Positions 17,801 through 25,948 of a stretch of DNA of 64,000 bases are shown in pieces. The notes under the pieces were generated by a model, which was not told where the DNA came from, did not search any database, and saw nothing but the letters and a program-made list of their open reading frames with translations. The translations under genes were made by a program, and so were the position numbers. Within the stretch, counting starts at the first letter, position 1. Every line of letters begins with the position of its first letter. The stretch comes from Chryseobacterium jejuense (GTDB lineage Bacteria; Bacteroidota; Bacteroidia; Flavobacteriales; Weeksellaceae): positions 62,001-126,000 of the forward strand of contig NZ_JAGIPR010000004.1 in the NCBI RefSeq assembly GCF_017877355.1. Direction: 5' to 3'.

Positions 17801-19925
17801 CAATAAAATTCAGATCAGCAAAAAAGGAATTTTAGCAGATAATTTCAGATTAAGTAATGGCGGAAGCGAAATTTCTATTCAGTCAGAAAGTGAAAGCCCA
17901 AGCAGCCCTTTGAACATTGCACTGAAAGATTTTAAAATCGAAACCATTACGGAATTGATCAAAAAAGATACGGTTCTGGCGAGAGGAACCATTAACGGAA
18001 CAGCCCAGCTTAGAGATGTAATGAAAGATATGACTTTCACCTCTGATCTCAATGTTTCCAATCTTATTGTATATGGAAGCCCTGTCGGAAATCTGGCAGT
18101 AAAAGTAAACAATTCTTCACCGAAACTTCTAAATGCTGATATCGCCCTTTCCGGAAACAATAATGATGTAAGAATTCTTGGAGATTATAATACCGCTTCA
18201 AGTTCTTTCGACCTGAATATGGCCATCAATCAACTTCAAATGAAGAGTATTCAAGGGTTCTCTATGAATGCCATTACGAATACGGAAGGTTATCTTTCCG
18301 GAAATCTGAAAATCACAGGAACAACGGCCCAACCGAATATTCTTGGAAAAGTAAAGTTTAATGATGCAGGGCTGGAAATTGCAAAAACAGGAAGTGATTT
18401 CAGAAAACTGAATGATGAAATTGATTTTACCAGTCGTGGTATTGAATTCAATAAGTTTAAGATCAAAGATAAGGATGGAAATGCTCTGGTTGTGGACGGA
18501 CAGGTTCTTACCCAAACCTACAGAGATTTCGCATTCAATCTTAATGTAAACGCTAAGGATTTCAAGGTGGTTAACTCACAGAAATCAAACGATGCCATGA
18601 TGTATGGTATTCTTGCCATTGATGCAGGGCTTCGTATCCGAGGAAATCTGGACTTACCAAAAGTAGATGGAAGACTGAGCGTTGCAGATAATACGGATTT
18701 CACGTTTGTTCTTCCTCAATCTAATCCTTCTTTACAGGAAAGAGATGGTATTGTAGAATTTGTAGACCAGGATCAGGTAGTTTTAAACAAAACAATCAAA
18801 ACAGATTCCCTGAATGCTCAAAGCCGCATCAAAGGAATGGATGTAAGCGTTAATATTGAAGTAAGCAAAGAAGCGAAACTATCAATCGTTATTGATAAAG
18901 CAAATGGTGATTTCGTACAGCTACAAGGAGAAGCTGAATTAACCGGTGGTATTGATCCTTCAGGAAAAACCACATTGGTAGGAGTTTATGAAGTGAACAA
19001 AGGAAGCTATGACCTTTCGGTGAGTTTCCTGAAGCGTAAATTTGATATCCAGAAAGGAAGTACCATCACCTGGACAGGAGAACCTACCATGGCGATTATG
19101 GATATTACGGCAGTGTATAAAACTGAAGCTCCTCCTATTGATCTTGTGGAACAGCAGATTAGTAATGAAAGTGCTTCCATTATGAATCAGTATAAGCAGA
19201 GAGTTCCTTTCAATACACTATTAAAAATGAAGGGCGAACTGTTAAAGCCACAGCTTACTTTTGATATTACAACAGATGAAAAGAACAATGCTATATCATC
19301 CAATGTTAAAGATGTTATCGATCAGAAACTGGCTCAGCTGAGAACTCAGGAATCTGAATTGAATAAGCAGGTATTTGCCTTACTCCTTCTGAACCGTTTC
19401 ATTGGAGAAAATCCATTTGAAAGCGGAGCAGGAATGTCTGCGGAAACGATGGCAAGACAGAGTGTGAGTAAAATTCTTTCTCAGCAGTTGAATAATCTGG
19501 CATCAGGACTTATTAAAGGCGTAGATCTTAATTTCGGATTGGATTCTTCGGAAGATTATTCCACCGGACAGAAAAATACAAGAACCGATCTGAATGTAGA
19601 CATCAGTAAAAAATTATTGAATGACAGGCTGAAAGTAACGGTAGGAAGTAATTTCGGATTGGAAGGACAAGCCCGTCAGAATGAAAACATGACCAATATT
19701 GCAGGAAATGTTTCTGTAGATTACAGTCTTTCCAAAGATGGAAGATATATGTTGCGAGCTTATCGTAAGGATGAATATCAAGTGGCTCTTCAGGGGCAGA
19801 TCATAGAAACCGGAATTGGATTTATCATCACTCTGGATTATGACAAATTCCGTGAGATTTTCCAGAAATCTAAAGAGAAGAAGCCTAAAAAGAATCAAAA
19901 CAATCAAGTGGTAGAATTTAAATAA
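14898..19925 (+). CDS. tamB: TamB-like translocation and assembly module protein
   Basis: This very long protein (about 1675 residues) has an N-terminal membrane anchor (LLRRIAITFISILVILTLLI). A long periplasmic stretch of repetitive beta-rich sequence follows, and then a C-terminal DUF490/TamB domain (roughly the last 400 residues, including QLQGEAELTGGIDPSGKTTL). TamB-type proteins form a lipid-conducting beta-groove that links inner and outer membranes and supports outer-membrane assembly. No ATG is available near the N-terminus. TTG 14898 gives a compact basic start (KLKINTTKLLRR), while the open frame reaches back to TTG 14823. The stop overlaps the start of the next gene by one base. 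Confidence 0.9.
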   Translation: MKLKINTTKLLRRIAITFISILVILTLLILSLRLPAVQNFIKDRLIVYLEQKIKTKVSLERVYIGFPNSLVMENLYLKGQDVDTLLAVKKLDVGLHMLKLINSTADITSVDLEGARANVVRKPDGKFNFDYIIDAFATSDKEESTSKAFIISLDKITLKDVGITFNDQQSKNDINLYFKSFDTRVKKFDLNKNTYAVNDINLDGLKLKLKQGIVEEVSKKVEKKVDSLNEKKPMNIGLRGIKLTNFDIDYGDENTKTYAKVVFKELSTKINKLDLENNAFNVGNVFLSGADINANLYLPAQNANPKNKKEPELSKVSDQDKAMQLLLGKLVVNDVKVAYNNTAIAPTKQGIDFNHLNFSKMNVEVRSFKMENNTFAGTVNSAEIQEARGLDIQKFNTDFVYAEKEAYLKDLYLQTPKTLLRDEVILNYNSIDQLTSNLGAVKISANIKDSKIGFSDILNLVPTLKNTVPFNKYPNAILNVNANVKGSVNDLLIQNLKVSGLDQLRVNASGRVKNAMNPDQLHYDLRIGEFSSNAKTIFNLVPKNTIPSNISLPSTFSIKGNAKGTTKMVNTDLNLYSTLGNAAIVANLDMRRKNHELYDVKANLQGIQVGKIIQNKEIGSITAQISAKGESFDFKNANASLKGHVASATYKGYRYQNMDLTGKVNKGAYDIVLNSKDPNASLLLSASGIYDEKNPTVKVNGEVIKLDVNKLGFYEKPMILAGKIDGDFSSLDPNNLNGYLNLKDFAFSDTKEVYPVREVHLKASSTTDSTQIIFNSQIADVELKGKYKLTQIFGALTQTINQYYQFQKPDKTQKIDPGQHFTFTAKIKNDDLIRKFVPDLKSFETINLAGNYDADSQKIEMDGQIPQLLYGENTIEKGTLKITNENQALQYKLNVAALKSSSFSLKKINIDGDVADNTINYNITTKDDKDVTQFLIAGNAKSLNDITEVSLNPNGLKLNYSDWSIAENNKIQISKKGILADNFRLSNGGSEISIQSESESPSSPLNIALKDFKIETITELIKKDTVLARGTINGTAQLRDVMKDMTFTSDLNVSNLIVYGSPVGNLAVKVNNSSPKLLNADIALSGNNNDVRILGDYNTASSSFDLNMAINQLQMKSIQGFSMNAITNTEGYLSGNLKITGTTAQPNILGKVKFNDAGLEIAKTGSDFRKLNDEIDFTSRGIEFNKFKIKDKDGNALVVDGQVLTQTYRDFAFNLNVNAKDFKVVNSQKSNDAMMYGILAIDAGLRIRGNLDLPKVDGRLSVADNTDFTFVLPQSNPSLQERDGIVEFVDQDQVVLNKTIKTDSLNAQSRIKGMDVSVNIEVSKEAKLSIVIDKANGDFVQLQGEAELTGGIDPSGKTTLVGVYEVNKGSYDLSVSFLKRKFDIQKGSTITWTGEPTMAIMDITAVYKTEAPPIDLVEQQISNESASIMNQYKQRVPFNTLLKMKGELLKPQLTFDITTDEKNNAISSNVKDVIDQKLAQLRTQESELNKQVFALLLLNRFIGENPFESGAGMSAETMARQSVSKILSQQLNNLASGLIKGVDLNFGLDSSEDYSTGQKNTRTDLNVDISKKLLNDRLKVTVGSNFGLEGQARQNENMTNIAGNVSVDYSLSKDGRYMLRAYRKDEYQVALQGQIIETGIGFIITLDYDKFREIFQKSKEKKPKKNQNNQVVEFK

Positions 19926-22252
19926 TGAGTAATACATTTCCAACATACTGTAAATATCTGTTGATTTCCGGATTAGCTTCGGCAGTGGTTTCCTGTAGTA
20001 ATACCAGGTTTTTGAAAGAAAACCAGATGTTGTATACAGGTGCTGAGGTGAAGATTGAAAGTGACACCATTTCCAAAAAAGAAAAAAAAGACCTTCAGGC
20101 TGCTTTGGAAGCCAATCTTACTCCAAAACCGAATTCTACGTTTTTAGGAATGCGTCCCAAGCTTTATTTCTACAATATTGCCAAGGAACCTAAAAAAGAC
20201 AAAGGATTCAATTACTGGCTTAAATATAAAATGGGTGAAAAGCCTGTATTATTAGGAGATGTAGACCGTGAATTCAATAAAGATATCATTGAAAACTATT
20301 CTGAAAACAAAGGATATTTCAATGCAAGAGCCACTTATGATACAGTTTCAAAAAATAAAAAAGCTAAGGTAATTTATACCTTAAAACCAGGAGCAAGATA
20401 TTTGGTTGATGGTGTCAAGTTTCAAAAAGATTCTACGCTTGTTAATCAGGAAATCCAGAATATAGCCGGAAAGACGCTTCTTAAAAACGGAAGACCATTT
20501 GACCTGGACGTTATTAAAGCAGAAAGAGAAAGAATTGATAACAATTTAAAGGAAAGAGGGTTTTATTATTTCCATCCGGATAATATTATTGTACAGGCAG
20601 ACAGTACTGTCAACAAAAACCATAAAGTTGAACTGAATGTAAAGTTAAAGGATAATACTCCACCTTTAGCCACCCAACAGTTCAGCATTGATAAAGTGAT
20701 TGTATTCCCGAATTATAATATTCAGGATGTAAAAGACGGGAAATACAGTGTTCCGATGAACAAGGATTCACTGAGTAAACATGCATTTGATGACATTTAC
20801 GTGATTGATCCTCAGCATAAATTCAAACCGAAGATTTTTGACAGAGCTTTGTACTTTAAGAAGGGGGATCTTTACAATCGTTCCAATCACAATCTTACCC
20901 TGAACCGGTTAATCAGTTTAGGAGTATTCAAATTTGTAAAAAATGAATTTGTAACTTCGGATTCTTTGAGTCATAAATTTGATGCTTATTATTTATTAAC
21001 CCCAAGACAAATTCAGTCTTTACGCCTTGAAGCATTAGGAAGAACCAATTCCGCCAATTATGCAGGTAGTGAGCTTAATCTGAACTGGACCCATAGAAAT
21101 TTCTTCAGAGGAGCAGAACAATTTAAAGCATCTATCTATGGCGCTTTTGACTTCCAGATGGGAGGTGCTCAGGATGCGAATAATATTTTCCGTGCCGGAA
21201 CCAATGTTCAGCTTTCTATTCCAAGAATTGTAGCTCCTTTCCGTTTTCATTCTTCAAGTGAATTTGTTCCGAGAACGAATATCACATTGGGGTATGAATT
21301 CCAGAACAGGACAAAATATTACACACTTAATAATTTCACTGCTTCCTTCGGATATTTATGGAAGGAAAATGCCCGAAAAGAACATGAGTTAAAAGTAATT
21401 GACATCACCCTGGTTTCTCCGGAAAAAGTTACCGCGGAATATGAAGCTAACTCGGTCAATAATCCAGCTATGAAACGAATTGTTCAAAAGCAGCTTATCT
21501 TTGGTCCTACTTACTCATACACCTACACCAATACTATGCTTCCGAGAAAGAATACCTTTTATTATAAAGGCACTCTTGATCTGGCAGGAAATCTCACAGG
21601 TTTGGTTACCGGAGCGAATGTAAAAGAGGATAAAGAGAAAAAGATCTTCGGCATCCCTTTCAGTCAATATGCTAAGATTGAAAATGATTTTAGATTTTAT
21701 CATAAGCTTACGGAGAAATCTTCATTAGCAACAAGGCTCATTGCAGGAATTGCCTATCCCTATGGAAACTCAGAATTTGTTCCTTTCTCCAAGCAGTTTT
21801 TCTCTGGAGGAAGTAACAGCATCAGAGCTTTCCGTGCAAGAACACTAGGTCCGGGAAGTTTTGACCCAAGAACGATGGATCCAGGAACTTATTTTGATCA
21901 GTCCGGAGATATTAAACTGGAACTGAATGCTGAATACCGTGCTAACCTATACAAATTCATCAATGCAGCAGTTTTTGTAGATGCCGGAAATATCTGGCTG
22001 CTTCACGACGATGAAAACAGACCGGGTGCTAAATTTTCAAAAGACTTTTTAAATGAAATTGCGGTAGGAGCCGGAGTAGGTCTGAGGCTGGATTTTTCCA
22101 TCTTGGTTCTAAGACTGGACCTTGCTATGCCACTGAGAGTTCCTTATTATCAGAAAGGAGACAGGTGGGCTTTCGATAAAATCAATTTCGGAGACTCAAG
22201 CTGGAGAAAAGATAATCTTGTTTTAAATATTGCCATCGGATATCCATTTTAA
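19925..22252 (+). CDS. tamL: TamL: BamA/TamA-family outer-membrane lipoprotein
   Basis: The 775-residue protein starts with a lipoprotein signal peptide (lipobox VVSC, Cys24). POTRA-like domains follow (for example KVIYTLKPGARYLVDGVKF), and then a C-terminal 16-strand barrel of the Omp85 family that ends in NIAIGYPF. The late segment FSGGSNSIRAFRARTLGPGS is the conserved (V/I)RGF-like motif of the family. In Bacteroidota the TamA partner of TamB is a lipoprotein called TamL. The one-base overlap with tamB supports translational coupling and a joint function. Confidence 0.92.
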   Translation: MSNTFPTYCKYLLISGLASAVVSCSNTRFLKENQMLYTGAEVKIESDTISKKEKKDLQAALEANLTPKPNSTFLGMRPKLYFYNIAKEPKKDKGFNYWLKYKMGEKPVLLGDVDREFNKDIIENYSENKGYFNARATYDTVSKNKKAKVIYTLKPGARYLVDGVKFQKDSTLVNQEIQNIAGKTLLKNGRPFDLDVIKAERERIDNNLKERGFYYFHPDNIIVQADSTVNKNHKVELNVKLKDNTPPLATQQFSIDKVIVFPNYNIQDVKDGKYSVPMNKDSLSKHAFDDIYVIDPQHKFKPKIFDRALYFKKGDLYNRSNHNLTLNRLISLGVFKFVKNEFVTSDSLSHKFDAYYLLTPRQIQSLRLEALGRTNSANYAGSELNLNWTHRNFFRGAEQFKASIYGAFDFQMGGAQDANNIFRAGTNVQLSIPRIVAPFRFHSSSEFVPRTNITLGYEFQNRTKYYTLNNFTASFGYLWKENARKEHELKVIDITLVSPEKVTAEYEANSVNNPAMKRIVQKQLIFGPTYSYTYTNTMLPRKNTFYYKGTLDLAGNLTGLVTGANVKEDKEKKIFGIPFSQYAKIENDFRFYHKLTEKSSLATRLIAGIAYPYGNSEFVPFSKQFFSGGSNSIRAFRARTLGPGSFDPRTMDPGTYFDQSGDIKLELNAEYRANLYKFINAAVFVDAGNIWLLHDDENRPGAKFSKDFLNEIAVGAGVGLRLDFSILVLRLDLAMPLRVPYYQKGDRWAFDKINFGDSSWRKDNLVLNIAIGYPF

Positions 22253-22253
22253 G

Positions 22254-23189
22254 ATGATTCATAATATTAAGTTTTTCTGGGAAGTCCTCAAGGACACCTT
22301 TACAGAATGGAACAATTCTTCTGCATCAAAAGATTCAGCAAGTCTTGCCTATTATGCTATCTTTTCCATCCCGGGATTATTAATTATTATTATCTGGGTA
22401 TTGGGTAATTTCTTTGGGGAAGAAGCTATCCGCGGACAGATAAGTACCCAAATCATTGGAATTATGGGTCCTGATGTAGCCAAAAGTATCGAAGGAATGC
22501 TTGCAGGAGCCTTAATTGATAAACAGAATGTTTTTATGAAAGCAGTAGGGGTAGGAGCATTGGTTTTTGGTTCCACTACTCTATTCTTTCAACTTCAGCT
22601 TTCATTAAATGCACTTTGGGATGTAGAATCTGCTCCCAAGAAAGCTTTACTTAAGTTTTTACTGGATAGAGCCAATTCACTTGGGATGATTCTGATTCTT
22701 GGATTTCTGCTCATGATTACCATGGTTCTATCTTCATTAATCAGTCTTTTTAATAAAATCATCACGCAATATTTTGGATTTGAAACCTACCTTCTTGTTG
22801 AGATTGTTAATTTTTCGATTGGTTTTGGGCTCGTCATGCTCTTATTTGCTCTGATGTTTAAAGTTCTTCCTGATGTACAGATCAGCTGGAAATCTGTTTG
22901 GCGGGGAGCTTTTTTAACAACAGTTTTATTTACATTGGGAAAATTTCTACTGAGTCTTTATTTTAATCAGGTTAAACCTACTTCAGCATTCGGAGCTGCG
23001 GGAACCGTAATTCTGATTATGATGTGGATTAATTACTCCTGTATGCTTATATTTTTTGGAGCCAAATTCACTAAAGTCTATACCTACAAAAGAGGTTATA
23101 AAGTCACCTTGTCCAAACATGCCCGATGGAGTGCCGCCAAACTGTATGCAGACAGTTTGAAACAGATGCATGAGGAGAAGAGTGAATGA
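22254..23189 (+). CDS. YihY/BrkB-family inner-membrane protein
   Basis: The 311-residue protein has six membrane helices and the family hallmark start (SLAYYAIFSIPGLLIIIIW). Later comes GAAGTVILIMMWINYSCMLIFFGAKFTKVY. The role of YihY/BrkB proteins is unsettled; once annotated as ribonuclease BN, they are now regarded as membrane transport or permease-like. ATG 22254 is two bases after the tamL stop, so it belongs to the same operon. Confidence 0.9.
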   Translation: MIHNIKFFWEVLKDTFTEWNNSSASKDSASLAYYAIFSIPGLLIIIIWVLGNFFGEEAIRGQISTQIIGIMGPDVAKSIEGMLAGALIDKQNVFMKAVGVGALVFGSTTLFFQLQLSLNALWDVESAPKKALLKFLLDRANSLGMILILGFLLMITMVLSSLISLFNKIITQYFGFETYLLVEIVNFSIGFGLVMLLFALMFKVLPDVQISWKSVWRGAFLTTVLFTLGKFLLSLYFNQVKPTSAFGAAGTVILIMMWINYSCMLIFFGAKFTKVYTYKRGYKVTLSKHARWSAAKLYADSLKQMHEEKSE

Positions 23190-23280
23190 TTGTGGTATGG
23201 GGTGTGAGTTAGATGATTCAAGGTTTCAGATTCGTTAAAAAAATCAGCAACTTCTAGATCACTAAGGATATCAATACAAA

Positions 23281-23310
23281 AAAGCCTCCTGAAATCAGGA
23301 GGCTCATTTT
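23281..23310 (-). terminator. Terminator of argS
   Basis: AGCCTCCT (23283-23290) pairs with AGGAGGCT (23297-23304) around a six-base loop, with T/A-rich sides usable in both directions. It lies between the convergent yihY and argS genes. Confidence 0.85.
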
Positions 23311-25071
23311 TTACATTCTGTTTACAGTTCCTATTCCCAGCAACTCTAACGATTTTTTGATCGTTTTTGCGGCAAGGTCTGATAGATTCAGACGGAATTG
23401 TTTGATATTTTCATCATCCTGATTCAGAATCGGATTATTCTGATAGAATGAGTTATACGATTTTACAAGGTCATATACATAGTTTGCAACTAAAGCAGGA
23501 CTTAACGTTTCAGCAGATTTTGCCACTACTGTTTTAAAGTTAGCCAACTGCATGATTAGTTCTTTTTCAAACTGATTCAAAGTTACATCGGCAGTTTCAG
23601 TATATGCAAACGCTGCTTTTGATAACAATGACTGAATACGAGCGTAAGTATATTGAATAAACGGTCCTGTATTTCCATTAAAATCGATACTTTCAGCAGG
23701 ATTGAAAAGCATTTTTTTCTTAGGATCAACTTTCAGCATGAAATACTTTAAAGCTCCTAATCCTACCGTTTCGTAAGATGCTTCTTTATCTTCTTCAGAA
23801 AGGCTTTCAAGCTTTCCTAGTTCCTGAGCTTTAGATTTTGCTGTTTCATACATTTCCTGCATTAAATCATCAGCATCAACTACAGTTCCTTCACGGGATT
23901 TCATTTTTCCTTCCGGTAATTCAACCATTCCATAAGAAAGGTGGAATAACTGATCTGCCCATTCATATCCTAATTTTTTCAGGATCTTAAATAGAACCTG
24001 GAAATGATAATCCTGCTCATTACCTACCGTATAGATAAGTTTCTGAATATTGTTTTGCTTAAAACGCTCTACAGCAGTTCCTAAATCCTGGGTCATATAA
24101 ACCGAAGTACCATCAGAACGTAACAATAATTTCTGGTCAAGTCCTTCATCTGTCAGATCACACCAAACAGAACCATCTTCTTTTTGATATAGAACTCCTT
24201 TATCTAAACCTGTCTGGATAAGATCTTTTCCTAAAATATAAGTATTGCTTTCATACTGAACCTGATCAAAGTCAACGCCTAATCTCTTATACGTTTCATT
24301 GAATCCTTTGTATACCCATGAATTCATCTCTGCCCAAAGGTTTCTCACCGTTTCATCTCCATTTTCCCAGTCCAAAAGCATTTTTTGAGCCTCTTTCATT
24401 ACTGGGGCTTCTTTTTTAGCCTGCTCTTCCCCTACCCCTTGGCTTACAAGTTCAGTAATTTCTTTCTTATAGTTTTTGTCAAATTCTACATAGTAGTTTC
24501 CAACAAATTTATCTCCTTTAGTATGGGTTGTCTCAGGAGTTTCTCCGTTCCCGAATTTCTCCCAGGCCAACATAGATTTACAGATATGAATCCCTCTGTC
24601 ATTGATGATCTGGGTTTTAACGACATCATATCCTGCCTCTTTCAAGATCTGAGCCACAGAGAATCCTAACAGGTTATTTCTGATATGTCCTAAATGCAGT
24701 GGCTTGTTAGTATTTGGTGAAGAATATTCTACCATTACGGTAGCATTTTTTTTATCTATTGTTGAAAAACCATTTTGAACAGATCTGAAGTTATCCACAA
24801 ACAGTTGGTTTTTAACCTTAACATTAAGGAATCCTTTTACCACATTAAAGCTTTCAAAAATATCAGTCTGCTCTGTTAAAGCTTCTCCTAGTTCAACCCC
24901 GATGCTTTCAGGATTTTTCTTCAATTGTTTTACCAACGGAAAAGTAACGATGGTAAAGTCACCTTCAAATTCCGTTTTATTTTCCTGAATTTCCAGATTG
25001 ATGTCTTTTAACTGATATACATTTAAAATGACCTCTGAAAGTTTTTGTTCTATAATATCTTTAATATTCAT
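23311..25071 (-). CDS. argS: Arginyl-tRNA synthetase
   Basis: The 586-residue class I synthetase charges tRNA-Arg. It has an N-terminal tRNA-recognition domain (about 1-110), the HIGH-type motif HLGH at 126-129 (SSPNTNKPLHLGHIRNN), the KMSKS-like region GKMKSREGTVVDADDL, and a C-terminal DALR anticodon-binding helical domain with the FNSFY-like segment SYNSFYQNNP. The length is normal for ArgRS. It is monocistronic by its terminator and spacing. Confidence 0.97.
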   Translation of the reverse strand: MNIKDIIEQKLSEVILNVYQLKDINLEIQENKTEFEGDFTIVTFPLVKQLKKNPESIGVELGEALTEQTDIFESFNVVKGFLNVKVKNQLFVDNFRSVQNGFSTIDKKNATVMVEYSSPNTNKPLHLGHIRNNLLGFSVAQILKEAGYDVVKTQIINDRGIHICKSMLAWEKFGNGETPETTHTKGDKFVGNYYVEFDKNYKKEITELVSQGVGEEQAKKEAPVMKEAQKMLLDWENGDETVRNLWAEMNSWVYKGFNETYKRLGVDFDQVQYESNTYILGKDLIQTGLDKGVLYQKEDGSVWCDLTDEGLDQKLLLRSDGTSVYMTQDLGTAVERFKQNNIQKLIYTVGNEQDYHFQVLFKILKKLGYEWADQLFHLSYGMVELPEGKMKSREGTVVDADDLMQEMYETAKSKAQELGKLESLSEEDKEASYETVGLGALKYFMLKVDPKKKMLFNPAESIDFNGNTGPFIQYTYARIQSLLSKAAFAYTETADVTLNQFEKELIMQLANFKTVVAKSAETLSPALVANYVYDLVKSYNSFYQNNPILNQDDENIKQFRLNLSDLAAKTIKKSLELLGIGTVNRM

Positions 25072-25150
25072 CTCAAAATTTAAAGTACAAATTTAGTGAA
25101 ATAAAAAAGACAAGTCTACAATGCAAAGGAAGACATTCAATTATTTGGAA

Positions 25151-25158
25151 TATTTTTG
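25151..25158 (+). promoter_or_regulatory. Candidate -7 element for the Cys-rich peptide gene
   Basis: TATTTTTG matches TAnnTTTG, 75 bases before the peptide ATG. No -33 TTG is clear. Confidence 0.35.
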
Positions 25159-25232
25159 AATAATTATTTTGAAAATCAAAGCCTTGTCTATATTTTTTAT
25201 ATATTTATTATCTAATCAAACCAAACTTTATT

Positions 25233-25388
25233 ATGAAAAATCTAAAGAAAATCACGAAAACTAGCCTTAAAAAAATTACTGCAGGAAATGCACCTTGCTG
25301 CGAACCATGGGGAAGATGCCCTGATGGCTATAAACAATGCCAGGAATGGGGAGCCTGTGTACCAAAATCTGTAAATTGCGGTGGATAA
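25233..25388 (+). CDS. Small Cys-rich leader peptide, bacteriocin-like (51 aa)
   Basis: ATG 25233 opens a 51-residue peptide with a basic leader (MKNLKKITKTSLKKITAG, 1-18) resembling GG-type leaders of Bacteroidota natural-product precursors. The core holds six cysteines (22, 23, 29, 36, 42, 49), with a repeated W-G-x-C motif, and ends in Gly-Gly. The cleavage site would be AG, not GG. A terminator follows at once, so it is a one-gene unit. Leader style and size link it to the two peptides at 49588 and 49972. Secretion and antimicrobial or signalling roles are inference; no transporter or modifying enzyme is in the window. Confidence 0.75.
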   Translation: MKNLKKITKTSLKKITAGNAPCCEPWGRCPDGYKQCQEWGACVPKSVNCGG

Positions 25389-25416
25389 AAAAAGAGGTCA
25401 TAAAGACCTCTTTTTT
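25388..25416 (+). terminator. Terminator of the Cys-rich peptide gene
   Basis: AAAGAGGTC and GACCTCTTT form a 9-bp stem with a short loop and a T6 tail, immediately after the stop. Confidence 0.9.
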
Positions 25417-25439
25417 CATATAGATACTATAAAAAAATA

Positions 25440-25463
25440 AAAACCACCCGAAGGTGGTTTTAT
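25440..25463 (-). terminator. Terminator of the susC-susD-lipocalin operon
   Basis: AAAACCACC, CGAA tetraloop and GGTGGTTTT; a compact hairpin just past the last gene of the minus-strand operon. Confidence 0.8.
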
Positions 25464-25476
25464 CTTATAAGAATAT

Positions 25477-25926
25477 TTATCCTTTTCTAAAAACTAATAT
25501 TCCTTCATCATTTCCAGGCACATTATCTAAGTTTTTACTGTTGTCAAGTATTCTGAGTTCGGTTTCTGAATATCCGTCAACTTCTTTTGTTAATGTTTTC
25601 GAAGTTCCTCCTTCCGTATAAGTAAGAGTAAGAATATGATTCATTTTATCATAGGTCCATTTACCTGTATAAGACTCTACTTTATTACAGTTACCAGTAG
25701 GTTCTACAATAGAATATCTTTCATATACTCCAGAGAAATCAGCATTGATAAGCAGCTGCCCTTTACGGTCACAGTCATTAAGCTGAACGTCTTTACCTCT
25801 GTATTCATATTTATACGGTTGCCAGTTTCCATTAACTTGTACCTCCTGTACAATTACATTCGCATCGTCATCACTTGAACATGATGCAACTCCTAATAAA
25901 AGAAGAATTCCTATAAAAAACCTCAT
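25477..25926 (-). CDS. Lipocalin-like lipoprotein
   Basis: The 149-residue protein has a lipoprotein signal (lipobox GVASC, Cys16), an acidic SSDDDA export-type motif after the Cys, and a small beta-barrel pattern with GNWQPYKYEY and YTGKWTYDKMNHILTLTY. This is typical of the lipocalin-like families of Bacteroidota. Cys-Ser-Ser-Asp-Asp-Asp is compatible with the surface-export signal known for lipoproteins of this phylum. It follows susD after 22 bases and is probably the accessory surface lipoprotein of the same uptake system. The ligand is unknown. Confidence 0.78.
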   Translation of the reverse strand: MRFFIGILLLLGVASCSSDDDANVIVQEVQVNGNWQPYKYEYRGKDVQLNDCDRKGQLLINADFSGVYERYSIVEPTGNCNKVESYTGKWTYDKMNHILTLTYTEGGTSKTLTKEVDGYSETELRILDNSKNLDNVPGNDEGILVFRKG

Positions 25927-25948
25927 ATACTCTATTTACATTATTAAT

